Source: Turbatrix aceti (Eukaryota; Nematoda; Chromadorea; Rhabditida; Panagrolaimidae). From it: 64,000 bases of DNA. The DNA lies in contig OZ017766.1 of NCBI GenBank assembly GCA_963969345.1, positions 3,100,001 to 3,164,000 of the forward strand. The letters run 5' to 3'. The position numbers and the translations under genes were made by a program. Shown here piece by piece: positions 33,457-47,661 of the stretch (position 1 is the first letter of the stretch; each line of letters begins with the position of its first letter). The notes beneath the pieces are model-generated. The model was not told the origin of the DNA, did not search any database, and saw only the letters and a program-made list of their open reading frames with translations.

Positions 33457-36400
33457 TCACTTATTCTTCGGGTCGTCCTTCTTCTGTTTGACTTGCACGC
33501 TGCTTTCCTCGCCTTCTTCGTCCTCGTCGTCGTCTTCCTCCCACGCGTCGTTCCAGCCGTCGTCCGTGGCGTCTTCGACCTCGCCCTGGTCAGCGCCCTG
33601 CGTGTGAGTGCCTTCAGATGACATCAAATTGACGGTGGACAAGTCTTCTTCTTCTCTGTCTTCGGCATCGCCTCTAAAGCCAGCCTGGATGCTGGACAGG
33701 GCGTTCTGGATCTCCGCAGGCGGTACCGGAGTTGCAGCCAGCGTGGAGGGCGGTGGAGACGAACGGGCGCTGATATCCTCGGACGGGGGTGGTGCGAGGA
33801 CTCCTTCGGACGGGGTAGCCGTCGTGTAGCTCAGAAGGTCGTCTGAGAAGCCGCCAAAGCTCTCGGTCGACGGCACGGAATAGGCACCCTCGGACTGCGA
33901 CATGGAATACTGCGTGCTCGGGTCTTCGGACGGCGGCGTGTGCGTGTCATCGGTCGTCGGAGCACTCTCAGATCCGGCGAGCGAATACGAGTAAACGCTG
34001 TCCGTCGGAGCGGTGTGGTAGTCGCCGTCGGAGGTGACAGTCGTGTTGCTCGCAGAGGCCATAGCAGGCACGGCACCGGTGCTGCGCTCCGAAAAGGTGT
34101 CCATCATCGTGTGAAACTCTTCCAACGGGGACGCCGCGTGATTATTCGGAGTTTCAGCCAAATTAGAGGGCGTTCGTTGGCTGTTGGAAGCAGAGCCACT
34201 GCTGAAATCGGCTCTCATCGTGCGGAACAGACCGAGAATGGAATCCGAGTCAGTCGTGGCTTCGGAAGTCGGTTCTTTCGTCGCTGACAGGTCAGGTGCT
34301 TCAGGTTGCACGGCATCAGAGCCTTCGGAAGGAACCTCGTCGTCTTCAAAGACATTTCGAACCGTGTTCGAGAGCGAAGACAGGAGCGACTGCGAACTCG
34401 GGATTTTCATGTCTTCTTCGAGCGCCGTCTTGATGCTCTTCGAGAGCGCCGTGAAAATGGATTCTGAAGTCGAGAGCGGCGCGTTGTAGTCCTGGAAGCG
34501 GAGTTCTCTGGCCTGAGGGGCGGTGTTCGAAGCAGCAGAAGGAACTGGCTCAGATGCCACAGGGGAAGCTGGCGTCTCCGGCTGCAGTACTTCTGATTCA
34601 GCTGGCAACTCTTGTGGCGGCGCCTCGACGCGCAAAACAGCAGACTGCGTAACACTGACGCTGATGACGTGCTCCGCTGTCGTTGACTTCGTGGAATATT
34701 CAAACGAGTTAGAAACGACGGTTTCTACTTCGGATCGCGGTTGAGGAGCCGGGATGGGTGGAGGCAACACCTCGGCAGCAGGTAAAAGTTCGGGATGCTG
34801 TTGCTCAACTGGCTCTGGTTGAGGAAGTTCGACCGGTGACGGGGCAGTTGGCTCAAGACCATTGAGAAGATCGGCTTCCTGTGGCTCTGGAAGTGAGTCC
34901 GTCGGCATGGCGTCACGCTTGACTCTATGTAGGGGTTTCTCGTCATCCGGCAGGATTACCGGATCATCCACAGCTGATTCCTGAGACGCAGCGTCCATCT
35001 GTCCCCCGGAATGCAACGGCTGCTCGTCTGCCGCTTCCGGTAGAGGAACTACAACCGGGAGCGGCGGGGCGCCCACGACATCGCTGGATAATTCCGATTC
35101 CTTGACTTGTGCATTCTCGAGTCCTGATTCTGGGGGCTCACCTCGCTTGACGCGACGTAGCGGCCGTTCGTCTGCTGCCTCAGGTGGAGGAACTTCGACT
35201 GAAGGCGGTACAGTACCAGTGGATAGTTCCGTTTCTTTCGCCGGTGATTCCGGAAGAGCATCATTTCGCTTGACGCGATGCAGCGGCTCTTCTTCGTCCA
35301 CAGGATCGTCCTGCAACAGCGACTGAAGCTGACTGGAAAACTGGCTTCCGAACTGGTGCATGAAGGAAGTCGCTCCTGGCACGGTGAATCCAAAGAGTCC
35401 TTCTTCCTTCTTCGGCGGGGGCTGTTGGGCGCGCTTCTGTTCAACCTTGGTCACCTTTGCCTGGCTCGCAGGTGCCGGTACTTCAGCCTTTTCGATCGTC
35501 GCCGGTGTTTCTGATTCAACAACGGGCAGGTGCGGTTGCTGTGGTTCACCTTCAATTGCAGAATTCTGTGAAAGAAGTTTCACTTCAGTTTCTGAGGGCA
35601 CTGCCGGTGCTGCTTCGGCGGGAGGCGGTGCAGCCTCATTCACAAGCGGCGCCTCGACTTCTGGTTCTGGAAGTGGTTCTGCCGATGTCTCAGCTGGAGG
35701 AACTGCAAACAGAAGCGGTGCCGTTCCCCCGGCAGCACTGGGTAACTCAGATTGCTGCACTTCTGATTCGGAGGACACAGCATCTCGCTTGACGCGAAGA
35801 AGCGGCCGTTCATCGGCTGATTCAAGTTGAGGAACCTCGACTGGAAGCTGTGCTGTGTGTTCAGCAGCATTTGAAAATTCAGAGTACTCCACTTGTGACT
35901 CCTCGACCGTGGTTTGTGGTTTCAGTGGGGATTCAGAGGCATCATCTCGCTTCACGCGGTGCAGCGGTCGTTCATCTGCCTCTACTTCGGATGGAGGCGG
36001 TGCAGTACCGGTGGATAGTTCTGCTTCTTTTACTTGTGATTCAGGAACGCGATGCAGCGAAACTTCATCTGACGTTTCGGGTGTCCGAGATTCCGGATCC
36101 CGCTTGACGCGATGCAGCGGCTCTTCGTCATCCAGAGGATCATCGTGCAGCAGCGATTGCAGCTGACTGCCAAACTGACTTCCAAACTGCATGAAAGAGG
36201 TCGCTCCCGGGACAGTGAAGCCGCCAAAAAGCCCCTCGTCGTGTTTCACCGGATGTTGTTGAGCGTGCTTCTGCTGTACCTTGGTGACCCTTGCTTGGCT
36301 CACAACTGGTTGGGCCGCCGGTTGTGAGACTGGTGCTTCGGTCTTCTCAGCGGTCGCCGGTTTTCCCTGTTCAAGAACAGGCAGGTGCTGTTCCTGTTGC

Positions 36401-38522
36401 ACTTCACCTTCAGTCGTCGCGTGTTCCTGGGAAACTTCCATTTCAGCTGTCTCCTGGTTTGGCTGATGCTCTTCCGAAGGCTCCCGAACATCAACGCCGA
36501 TAGAAAACGTGGGCGGTCCGGACTCAGGCGGCGGGAGGGGTTCGTAGATGGCGCAGTTGACGTCAAATTTGAAGGGAATTTCCAAGTCTCCCGAGTGTAC
36601 GACCTTCCACTTCTCCCGGAATGGCACTTCAAAAGACGTCGTAAAGTGCGTCTGCATGAAGGGAATAAAGTGTTCAACGACGATCCTGGCAGCGCGCTTC
36701 GCAGTTACGACATCGCTGGATTCGGCCTGAGCGTCGATCCAGGCAAGGAGTTGCTTGAATGAGCTTTGCAGCAGGTCAAAGAGATCATTGATCTGAAACG
36801 AGAGAAATTCAGATATAAAAACTATTTTGAATTTTGCAGTCCTCACCTGATTGACGGCAAAGGTATACCGACTTGCGTTCAGCGCCGAAATGACTTCGTT
36901 GCTGTAAGTCACGAGATCGTCCCAGGCAATGATGTCGACCGGGATCGAGACGTCCTCCTCGCTCTGATTCAGACCAACACGAGCCATTTCCACGATTTCG
37001 GGATCGACTAGTGTGATGGAGCCCGTTGCCAGAAGCCTAGAAAACTTTCCGTCCAAGACACCGCCCGAAATTCGCAAAAAAACCCACTTGGCCAAGGCGG
37101 ATGAAATCTGCTCCTTCAAAACTCGCATTTCCATGGCCCGAAGCTCTTCCATAATAAGCAGTCTAAAATCGAGCCCCAAACGTCCAAAACTCGATCCGAA
37201 GCTCATGAGCTTCTCGCGGAGGATGTCAAAGTTGACTTTCTGGGGGGCGCAGCCGCGAACAAGGTCGAAGAGTTGCTCGACATTTTTGTGCGCCCAGGCC
37301 TGGAGGAGGTACGTCTGCGAGCTGCCAGTCCACCGCTCCCAGCGATGCTCAGTCGTCGTCGTGGCCGTGCGGCGGTGGCTCTGAACGTCGACTTCGGGGA
37401 AAACGGCCAGGTACAGGATCATGGTATCGTACATGCAATCGCGATACACGTCAATCACCTTGATTATGTAGTCTTCTTGGGCCTAAAATTGCAACAATAG
37501 CCGAGGGCCTAAAAAAAGAATCACGTACCAGAATCTTGTTGACCTTCGTATCCAGGTAGACGTCGCGATACTGAAGAAGTGAGACTCGTAATTGCGTATT
37601 CGATATGTAGGGGATCTTTCGGATGTTGTTGACAATGTGAATGCACTTTGGCAGATCTATTGGGCCCGAGAACTTGTTGAACAACTCGTCGAGCAGACCG
37701 TGTCGAGCCTCGAGAACGAAATCGACAGGCTGACGAACCATCGGATGGGCGTAGTACTTGGAAGTCTTCAGGCCAACAGCAAACTCAGTCAACGCGAACG
37801 CAGATTCGTACTCTCCAAGCCGGACGCAGCGGTCCATCAACTAAAGTGAAAGTTGGTTAAGAAAAGACAAAAAACAATCAAAAACAGAAGAAAAACTGAA
37901 ACCGTAAACACAACAAAAAGTAGAAAATATTGTAAACCTATCGTAATGCATAACACTTGTTTGGGCGTAGAAAATCGCAAAAAAATAAATTCCACTTTTT
38001 TCAACGAAAAATTCCTTTTAGCATATTTGGACCATATTTTTGTTATTCATATATTCCCAAAACAAAAACCAACCATTGGCATATCCAGTAGTGACCAAAT
38101 GGCATTCTCCCGATCAGTAACGAGCGAAAGGTTGTCGTATTCGCCTTGAAAATGCTTCAAATGCTCAGAAAATTTGCCAATGCCCTCCAACAAAGACGGG
38201 ATGGAATCCTTGACTGTGTAGACCCGGTCATTGACCTGCGAAAACATGGCCTTGCAGTGTTCGGCAGTTCGACTGGCATCCGCGTACGTTCTGTAGTTGT
38301 TCATGGCCAAATCGCTGATTTCCTTGGTAAGATGACCGATTCTGGATGACAAACCAGTTTTTTGAGTAACTAAAATATGGCGATATTCTCAGTGATTTCA
38401 AAAAATACAAACTCACGTAATTCGGATAAATTGAGTTGCTGAATGTCATTTTCGATCACAGCCAGTTCGTGGAGACAAGAGTCAAAGTACTCGCTGTCGC
38501 CGATGGAAGGGCTCTTCTCCAT
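33457..38522 (-). CDS. COG8: COG8 with a long repetitive acidic C-terminal extension
   Basis: Five or six exons, about 1,540 residues against roughly 600 for typical COG8. The first 500 residues are COG8. They include EYFDSCLHELAVIENDIQQLNL, the coiled-coil region (LTKEISDLAMNNYRTYADASR), FVLEARHGLLDELF, and the family block MSFGSSFGRLGLDFR. COG8 is a lobe B subunit of the conserved oligomeric Golgi tethering complex on the cytosolic face. From about 36500 the same open exon continues without a stop for roughly 1,000 residues rich in Glu, Pro, Ser and Ala. Six copies of an RVKR-type motif (PLHRVKRD and variants) occur between 36112 and 34916, and a large segment is duplicated. The C-terminus is DDGWNDAWEEDDDEDEE. 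Donor GTTGGTTTTT lies near 38075. Confidence 0.88.
35262..36425 (-). repeat. tandem duplication inside the COG8 tail
   Basis: Two protein blocks about 290 residues apart share the same order. Block A (36425-36095) contains EGLFGGFTVPGATSFMQFGS then DDEEPLHRVKRD. Block B (about 35560-35262) contains EGLFGFTVPGATSFMHQFGS then DEEEPLHRVKRN. Both are preceded by an Ala/Lys segment (ARVTKVQQKHAQQ and AKVTKVEQKRAQQ). The DNA copies have diverged, so the duplication is not recent. Confidence 0.85.
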
Positions 38523-39635
38523 GGCTAGGCTACGACGTCAAAAACAAGTGAAATAAATGAAGACACGTAACAGCCAGCTATCCACCGTTCTCGTACAGGC
38601 AAACGTTTCCAAATAAAATAAAATTGAAAACGTGGAAATCGGGTTGGTTCGGTGCGTGCGTGTTCAAAGTCCGCAGCTTGCTTGCAGAGTTTAAATATGG
38701 TTTTTTATATACCTCATCGCTTGAGAGATGGCTTACATTCAACTCTTTCTGACTTTTTTCATTGTTATACGTTTCTTCAATCGATTTACTGGTATCGTGA
38801 TGGCAAGAATTTAAAATTTTACGAATTTTTGCCTTCAGAAAAAGGAATTTTTGATTTCGAGCTGTTTTGACTGCGGCTAGACACACTTGTCTTACAAAAA
38901 AAAGTTTTTATATAATTTATTAAATTTTAATTAGATGTTTTAATATTACTTGAATATTTATCTTCCGATGGATTTTGCACGCATTTTATCACGCTAAAGT
39001 TTCCCTTCAAAGGGGCGGGTTTTTATAATAATATGTTAAATTTATCAATTTTTTATGTTCTGATGTTTCCAGATTTTTCTGTTTGACCGTGATCTTTTAG
39101 AAAGACGTCGTTTTATGGCTGTAAGTTCAAACATTATATGTTGGTTGATAATTCCATTTTTTTACCACAACTTTTTTAAAATTGCGGTACAGCAAAAAAA
39201 ATAAATCGGTTGATTTCTGTAACTCAAATGAATCATGAAATTTGGCAGCACGTGCTGACTCAAGAATGCATGCAGTTTTTCATTAAAGAACACGCAATGT
39301 TGAGGCAGTGGAAAATGCAAGAACCTCGATCTGATCGTTCTGTTGAGCAGCACCGCGACGTCGTCTGCTGGAGGCGTGCACCTGTATTGCTCATCTCTCT
39401 CTCTCTCTCGCGTTCTTTTTTTACACTGGCTGGGGGGCATTGTATTTTAACTTGTATAAGTAAGAAATTTCCGATTAGGGATGTCTGGTGACCGCCTTCA
39501 CTCCTTTCCCATGCATCGGCGGTCGGCAAACGGCCGATACTTGTTGTCGAGGCCGTTGTTTTTCGGTTCAACGTGTTATTTTTGTCCAACTCTTTTTTTT
39601 TGGGTTGAAGAAAACGAAGTCAGTTTAGGGGTTCG
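38523..39635. other. divergent AT-rich spacer between COG8 and MTHFR
   Basis: 1.1 kb with no exon-like sequence, containing the promoters of both genes. A (TC)n microsatellite is at about 39393-39411. A TTTAG acceptor-like site lies 7 nt before the MTHFR ATG. Confidence 0.45.
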
Positions 39636-42274
39636 ATGGCCTCGACTGCAGCCCTAAACGGGCAACTGCAGCTGGCCGAGAACGGCGGCGACAATTTGTT
39701 GGCCGTTAACGTCGGCGCTCAACAGAATGGGCAATCCATGAAGAAAAATGTTAGCGTTTCTAAGCTATCTCCGTATATGTGAGTTTTTTGGGTTTTTCTG
39801 GGTACTCGAGGAGGACTTGGATTAGACAACTGTTCAAAAAATGGGGTTTTGCGGCGTCAGTCGAGTCTTCAAAAAAAAGACTCAACAGCAAAAAATAGCT
39901 AAATTGATCGGAGAAACCCCTTGTTTTTTCAAAAAGTTGATCAAGGTTGTGTGTCCATTTTTTGCGACACCGGTGTTCAACCGACATCAACTGTCAAAGT
40001 CTGCAAACTTTTTTTTTATCAATACTGCTGCGGCCACAAATTTTTTTGGAGTGATTGACATTGTTTCTGCGGTTTTTTCCTCAAATATTGACCTCATGGT
40101 TTCGACGTTTCTAAAAATAAGGGCAAAACTATTGCGATGAGGTAAAACCAATTTGGACCTTTCAATGCTCTATTTCGTCTTTTTATTGCTGAAATCGTTT
40201 TCAGCGGCGCCGAGACGAGCATCGTTCCTTCAACCGACACCGCGGGCAACTCCGGGTCGAGTTCGCCCAAGATCAGCGAATTGACCAACTACGTTCCCCT
40301 CCACAAACGAATCGAAAAGCACATCGAGTCTGGGACGCCCTTTTTCTCCCTCGAATTCTTCCCGCCAAAGACCGTCAATGGCGTCGCGAACTTTCTGAAC
40401 CGCATCGACCGGTATAGGGATGGAGGCCCGGAGTTTGTCGATATCACCTGGCATCTCGGCAGCGATCCAGGCAACATCACCAAGGAGACGTCGTCGTCGT
40501 CGATCGCCGCTGCCTGTCTGGAGTACGGCCGGGTGGACACCATGCTGCACATGACGTGCGTCCAGTACACGCAGGACCAGACTCTGGAGCACCTCAGGCT
40601 GGCCGAATCCATCGGGATTCGCAATATCCTGGCTCTCAGGGGCGACGTGGCTCCCAATGTCGCAAATGTGGGTTTTTATTGAACAAATATTTGAAAAAAA
40701 CATTTTTTTCTTCAGGACGACTCTTTCGTGTGTAAGTACCGCTCACTGGACATGATCCGCTGGATCCGACACAACTACGGTCAGTACTTTACGGTAGCCT
40801 GCTCCGGCTACCCCCTCGGGCACCCGGAGGCGCCGTCGTACAAGGCGGACATCAACTACCTCAAGATGAAGGTGGACGCCGGCGCGGACTTTATCATCAC
40901 GCAGCTCTTCTTCGAGGTCGAGTCCTTCGAGAAGTTCGTCGCTGACTGCCGCGCGGCCGGCATCACGGTGCCGATCATCCCGGGTGTCATGCCCATCTTC
41001 TCGTACAACAACATCTGCCGCATCGCCGAACTCTCGAAACTCACGATCCCGGATGCCGTCCTGCAGGCCCTCGAGCCCATCAAGCACGACGACGAGGCGG
41101 TGAGGAAGTACGGCGTGCACATGGCGGTCGAGATGTGCCGACGGATACTGGACCGCAAGACGGCGCCGTCCATTCACCTGTACACGATGAACAGGGAGGG
41201 CTCTGTCCGCGAGGTGCTGCAGACGATCGGGCTGTGGAAGAAGGAGTCCATCCGGACGCTCCCCTGGGTGCCCCATGGCGGCCACCATCCCACGAGGTGC
41301 AAGGAGGACGTCAGACCCATCTACTGGTGTGCCAGGCCCAAGAGTTACATTTTCAGAACAAAGGTGGGCTTTTTACCTGCATTTTGCCGTCCAAATACTA
41401 TTTTTAGGAATGGGACGACTTTCCGAACGGTCGATGGGGTAACTCGTCGTCGCCTGCCTTCAACGACCTCCAGGAGTACTACATGTTCTACCTCAAAGGC
41501 CTCCCGAAGCGGGAAGAACTCCTCCAGATGTACTCCCCCGAGCTGCGGTCCCTGGACGACGTCGCGCGCGTCTTCGTCCACTTCCTCACCCAGAAGCCCA
41601 ACGAGCGCGGCGTCGTCGTCACCCGACTGCCCTGGAACGAGCAGGAACAAAAGACGGACGTGGAGACGTCTCTCATCCGGGAACAACTCGTCTGGTGTAA
41701 TGAAAATGCCATTTTTACGGTTAATTCCCAGCCCCCGGTGAATGGTGCGCCGTCGACGGATCCCCTCGTCGGGTGGGGCAAGCCGAACGGCTACTGCTAC
41801 CAGAAGGCGTACGTCGAGTTCTTTATCAGCACCGATCGCGCCCGAATGCTCAGGAATGTCTTGGCGGACTACCCGCTTGTCAACTACCAAATCATGAATT
41901 ACAAAGTGGGTTTTCGTGCTGGGAAACAATTTTAGAAAAATACGGTGGTTTTTTTTCAGGAATCAATCGACTGGTCGAATCTCGAGCCAACGACGCCGGT
42001 CGCTGTGACGTGGGGTGTATTCCCGGGCTGCGAGATAGCCCAGCCCACGGTCGTCGATCCGCTTAGCTTCCGCGTCTGGAAGAACGAAGCCTACGAGGCG
42101 TGGATCAATGTCTGGGCCAACATCTACCCCGAAGGCAGTACGAGTCGCAAACTCCTTCAGTCCATCCACGATGACTTCTGCCTCGTCACTCTCGTCGACA
42201 ACGAATTCACCAAGCCATCTGTCCTGTTTGAAGTACTTGAAAAAGCTATCACCGATGACGTGTCGTTTCAATGA
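39636..42274 (+). CDS. MTHFR: methylenetetrahydrofolate reductase
   Basis: Five exons, about 690 residues. It reduces 5,10-methylene-THF to 5-methyl-THF with FAD, feeding methionine synthesis in the cytosol. A Ser/Thr-rich N-terminus (SGSSSPKISE), the region phosphorylated in the human enzyme, precedes the catalytic barrel (FFSLEFFPPKTVNGV, VDITWHLG, RNILALRGD, YPLGHPEAPSY, DFIITQLFF, IIPGVMPIFSY, HLYTMNREG). The C-terminal half is the SAM-responsive regulatory domain (GRWGNSSSPAF, GWGKPNGYCYQKAYVEFF, AVTWGVFPGCEI). Three introns start GTGGGTTTT or GTGGGCTTT. Intron 1 (about 39780-40204) is unusually long for this region. The gene ends convergently 150 bp from the next gene. Confidence 0.97.
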
Positions 42275-42424
42275 TCGAATCCTTGTTTCCTGAAGCGACG
42301 CTTTTTTTTGTTATGCAAAGAAAGTTTTACTGTAGTTTTCGTGTGAAGAGTAAACTCATTGTTATTGGAGTTGAGTTTTTTGTGTTAGAAGTTATGTGTG
42401 CTCTCTTATCATTTTTTACCCAAA

Positions 42425-43364
42425 TTAGTTATTGCCAAACGTACATATTAGGCCTTGCGCCGGATTTTTTGCCAGCGGTTGAAGCAAAACGCCGTCAGCG
42501 GTGTTTCCTTTTCTTTTGGTAGGAATTCTGCCACCCAGGTATCCCTTGAGGTAACCGTTCCTCAGTTTTGTGGTTCTGACGATAACGACTTTCTGCTCGA
42601 CCAACTTTTGCATGTCCAAGAACCCGGCGTTGTTCATGAGGCTGGCGGGCATGTTTTCCATGTCCATGATGAGGGGTGGCTTCTCGCCCGGCAGCGGCTC
42701 TCTGATGGGCTCGTTGCGGTCGACGATTCGCTCCCCGTTGGGCCCTTCGACGCCGTACTGATCGAAGGGCAGCGGTATGGCCGGGGACGACACCTCCAGG
42801 AGCTCCAGCTCTTCGTTCTCCAGCGCCGACGCCCGCGCGTTGAGCGTGTCTGTCGAGCCCAGAATCATGGTGCTCTTCGTGATACAGATCTGCTCATAGT
42901 GCCGAGAAAATTTTTTGGGTGCTGCCAGGCTGCCGACGTTGCCTTTGTACCTCCGAGCACGACGGCGTTTGACGACTACGGCAAACTGAATGCTTTTATG
43001 AAAAAAAAGAGTTTTTCCCTTCGAGACAACTCACCACGATGCCGGCAATGTGGTGCACGAAGACGACGAAAATGCCTGTCCAGAATCCGACGGCCCGGCC
43101 CCAGTGCTCGTACAACCACTCCTCCCGAAGCGAAGGATCAGTTCTGTTCTCACCCAACTTGAGCTTCTCGGACGACGACAGATTCTGGTATTTGGCGAGG
43201 TCCTCGGCCTGGCGTTTCTTCAGTTCTGTCAGATCCAAGTCTTCGTCGCTGAAACCGTTGACACCGCTGTTTTCATCCGCCAGAAGACGGACGGTATCGT
43301 AAAACGATCCCGCGCTGGCCTGGATGGAGATGGAACAGAGAAGGATAAAAGCAGCGCGTGCCAT
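42425..43364 (-). CDS. orphan single-pass type I membrane protein
   Basis: Two exons, about 295 residues; not recognised. The ATG at 43364 gives a signal peptide (ARAAFILLCSISIQASA). A predicted lumenal or extracellular part of about 90 residues is charged and contains one NRT sequon. A membrane segment follows (AVGFWTGIFVVFVHHIAGIV, continuing FAVVV after the intron), then a basic stop-transfer stretch (KRRRARRYKG). The cytosolic tail has an acidic/leucine patch (LENEELELLEV) and a Pro-rich region (EPIREPLPGEKPP). The intron (about 43035-42988) has a canonical GTGAGT donor. A longer in-frame start at 43436 would disrupt the signal peptide, so I prefer 43364. The gene lies 280 bp downstream of DHRS1 on the same strand and could be co-transcribed. 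Confidence 0.72.
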
Positions 43365-43644
43365 GGCACGGCGGACGATTAGGCACTCACTGGTGGCAGG
43401 GGAACGAATCTCTGCTCTCGCGCACATGCCTGCCACGCTGTCTTTTTTTTTTTATAATTTTTGCTTTCATCTGCGGAGTGACGGACAGAACGTGCCATTG
43501 GATGCCGTGCCGTAGGATAAAATGTGCAAGCATGCTTAGCTCCGTTTTGCTTTTATAAATTTTTTACAATAATATACCCCCCACAAAAAATTTAAATCGG
43601 CACACATCTTCAATGATATAAAAGTTGGATGTACGTACAGTGCT

Positions 43645-44835
43645 TCAGATAAAGTCATGTGGATTCGTGCGAACAACGTTGAGCGTAGCCAAGACCTGCG
43701 TGACGCCCTCAGGCAACTCCTTCGGCTGGCTGCCGTCCAGGTCTTTGATGCCGTACTTTCTGCCGAGAGCGGACGTCGTCAGAATCGACCCTGAGAGATG
43801 CTTGAGGTCTGGGTCGTTGTACAGCGCCGCAATGATGCGTCCGGAGTATTCGGGCGACTCGCCGGCCGAAAAAGATTTTTTGAGCGGAGAGTCGCTCTCT
43901 CCTTCAGCCTCGATGACGTTCTGCACGATCATTTCGGTCTTCACCGCCCCCGGCCAGAGACTCACCGCAGAGACTCCGGTGCCCCGGAGCTCAACGGCCA
44001 TGTCGGAAGCCAGGCGGTCGACTGCCGACTTGCCTGCGCCGTACGAGACGTTGAAGCCGCCGGCTGAAGAGATATTTACAATGAGCCCGGATTGGCGCTT
44101 GACGAAGAGCCGGGACGCGTGCACGCTGCTCACGTAGTGGCTCCGGAGTCCGACCTTGTTGACGAGGTCGAAAGACTCGGCCGGGTCGAGTTCGTAGAAC
44201 TTTTTGCCAATGTTGCGGAAGAGGTACTGAAAAACCCCTGTTTTCTGAGAAACGCGCCAACTTTGGATTAAAACAGATTTTTTTGATGCTCAAAACAACG
44301 TGTTCAACTTCTGATCTATGCGAGTCGTAAAAGTGATTTATAGATAAGAACACCAATTTATCATGCAACACGACGAGCGCGTTTAATCGAGCGCCCCCAA
44401 TAACGTGCGATTTTGAATTTTTTGTTTTCGTTGAAAAAAATATTTACAAACAGAAAAGCGACAATTTGTAAATATATATTTTTGGCCTCAAAAACCCTTC
44501 CAAAAACCCACATTGACGGCAGCATAGGCGTTGTTGACCAGGATGTCGAGCTGTCCGTTGTTCTCCTCTTCGACGCGCTTGAAGAGAGCCTCAACGGCAG
44601 CGTCGTCTGCGTGGTCGACGTAGACCGCGACGCCCTGACCGCCGCGGGCCGTGATCTGTTCGGCGACCTGACCGAGGGTGTCTGTCTTCAGATCGGCGAT
44701 TTCTTTGTCCTGGACGGCCGGCGGGCGGCCCGTGACGTAGACCTTCGCTCCGGCACTGCCGAGTTCCAGGGCAATGCCCCGACCGATGCCTCGGGAAGCC
44801 CCGGTGACGACGACAACTTTTCCGCTCAGAGACAT
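43645..44835 (-). CDS. DHRS1: DHRS1-type short-chain dehydrogenase
   Basis: Two exons, about 300 residues. The cofactor motif is VVVTGASRGIGRGIALEL and the structural motif is LVNNAYAAVN. The N-NAYA form, together with VGLRSHY and VSLWPGAVKTEM, matches the DHRS1 subgroup. The catalytic residues are in IVNISSAGGFNVSYGAGKSA (Ser, Tyr and Lys present). Human DHRS1 is an NADPH-dependent reductase associated with the ER; the substrate here is unknown. The intron (about 44229-44513, 280 bp) starts GTGGGTTTTTGG, and only this phase gives AVN-YLFRNIG. The second SDR in this window, at 23378, belongs to a different subgroup. The start MSLSGKVVVV immediately precedes the Rossmann strand. Confidence 0.94.
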
Positions 44836-45894
44836 CTCAGCAGCAGTAAAAACACGGAAACAACCGATAAACAAGGTAGGCGTCCTGTTTGAACATGGGA
44901 TTTTTCAGAGGTCAGGCGACGACTGCATTTTTCCCTGGGAGTGGCTTCATGCGAACGAACGAACACAAACAAACATCGGGAATGCGCGGCGATAGACAGA
45001 GCGACCGTTTCCACCATTTCTTTGGTTCAAGTGAGTCGGGAGTTGTAGTTTGTAGTATCAGGGGCAAAAAACAGCTGTGGACACCTTTGCGCATCCGTGG
45101 AGTTTATATACTCGCAGGCAAATAAATCAGAGCTTTCGGAGCAGCATGTGTCGCAAAAAATTTCCTTATGCGCTGCCAGAAAAAACCTAATGGGGTCCAT
45201 AAACTGCACGTGATGGGTGTCCGGCCCAATAAACAATGGGGGAGGCGGAAGATGGCAGCGAAAGGCCAGAGGATATCATTACACCCGCCACAGAGCCGCA
45301 GACAGCAGCAGGGAGGACAAGGCAAGTCCGGACCGGGAGTCAGTCGGCGCAGATCAGTTCCATTTGAGCCACCCGTCAGCCAACCAGCCGAGCACTCGGA
45401 AAAGTTGCCCACACAACTGCTCACTTTTTTTTCTACCGGATAGCTTGGATCGATATTTCCAGGCTACATTGGTCAGAAATCAGCGGTGGTCCCGGCCAGC
45501 GTCTATTGTCGTTCCTCCAGGAGACAAAAAAGCCAGTCAAAGAATTGGGCAGCGCCTAACTAGGCAGCAGCGTGTGTCTTATCCGTCCTCCTCGCCTCGG
45601 CCTGCCACGAGAGCCGTGCCTTCTCATTTTTGCGCTATCTTTTTATCTGGTGCCTCTTCTTTATTTTCGTCTCTTTCAAAAACCGCCGACATCCTCAGAA
45701 TTAGAGATTAAGTTTTCGTCTGCCGCGAACAGCGTTGCCGTTGCCGTCCCCGACTTGCACTTGTCTAATTTTTTGTCGATATTCACGAGACTGCGTCTGC
45801 TGTTTTCGACGGGATCGCAAAGCTTTTGTGGTAAGTGTGTAAAAAATAACTCGATTTCCTGAAAAATTGTACTTTTAAGCTCAAAGATCCATAA
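44836..45894. other. divergent intergenic region between DHRS1 and the TASK channel
   Basis: About 1.06 kb. I see no supported exon. Plus-strand frames at 45217-45711 are basic, low-complexity and lack splice partners. It should contain the channel promoter and possibly a non-coding first exon, since a GT-rich donor-like site follows CTTTTGTG near 45830. Confidence 0.4.
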
Positions 45895-47368
<1,474 letters not shown>

Positions 47369-47661
47369 CGCATTCGTGCAGTTTTTTGTTTCGATAAACG
47401 ATTGATTTTTTCAATTTCGGTGAAAAATGGGAGGAACTGGGCTTTTTTAGGCCAACAAACAAAACCAAGCAAAATTAATAAAAATGCAGAACGAATCTCA
47501 ATTTCTAAGATAACTTTTTATTCGCCCGGTGTACGGCATAGATCCAGTGCTAATTAGCATGCAACCAGGTGGCGGATCATTCCCATCATTCTCGAATCCT
47601 CCGAGTTTAGCACGCACACGCAAGCAACACCACGCCGCGCTCTGGCTTTCATCTGGTCCAA

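Noticed and set aside
39841..40140. 99-codon frame inside MTHFR intron 1
   Set aside because: Lys/Phe-rich from AT-rich intron sequence; no homology recognised and the intron boundaries are well fixed.
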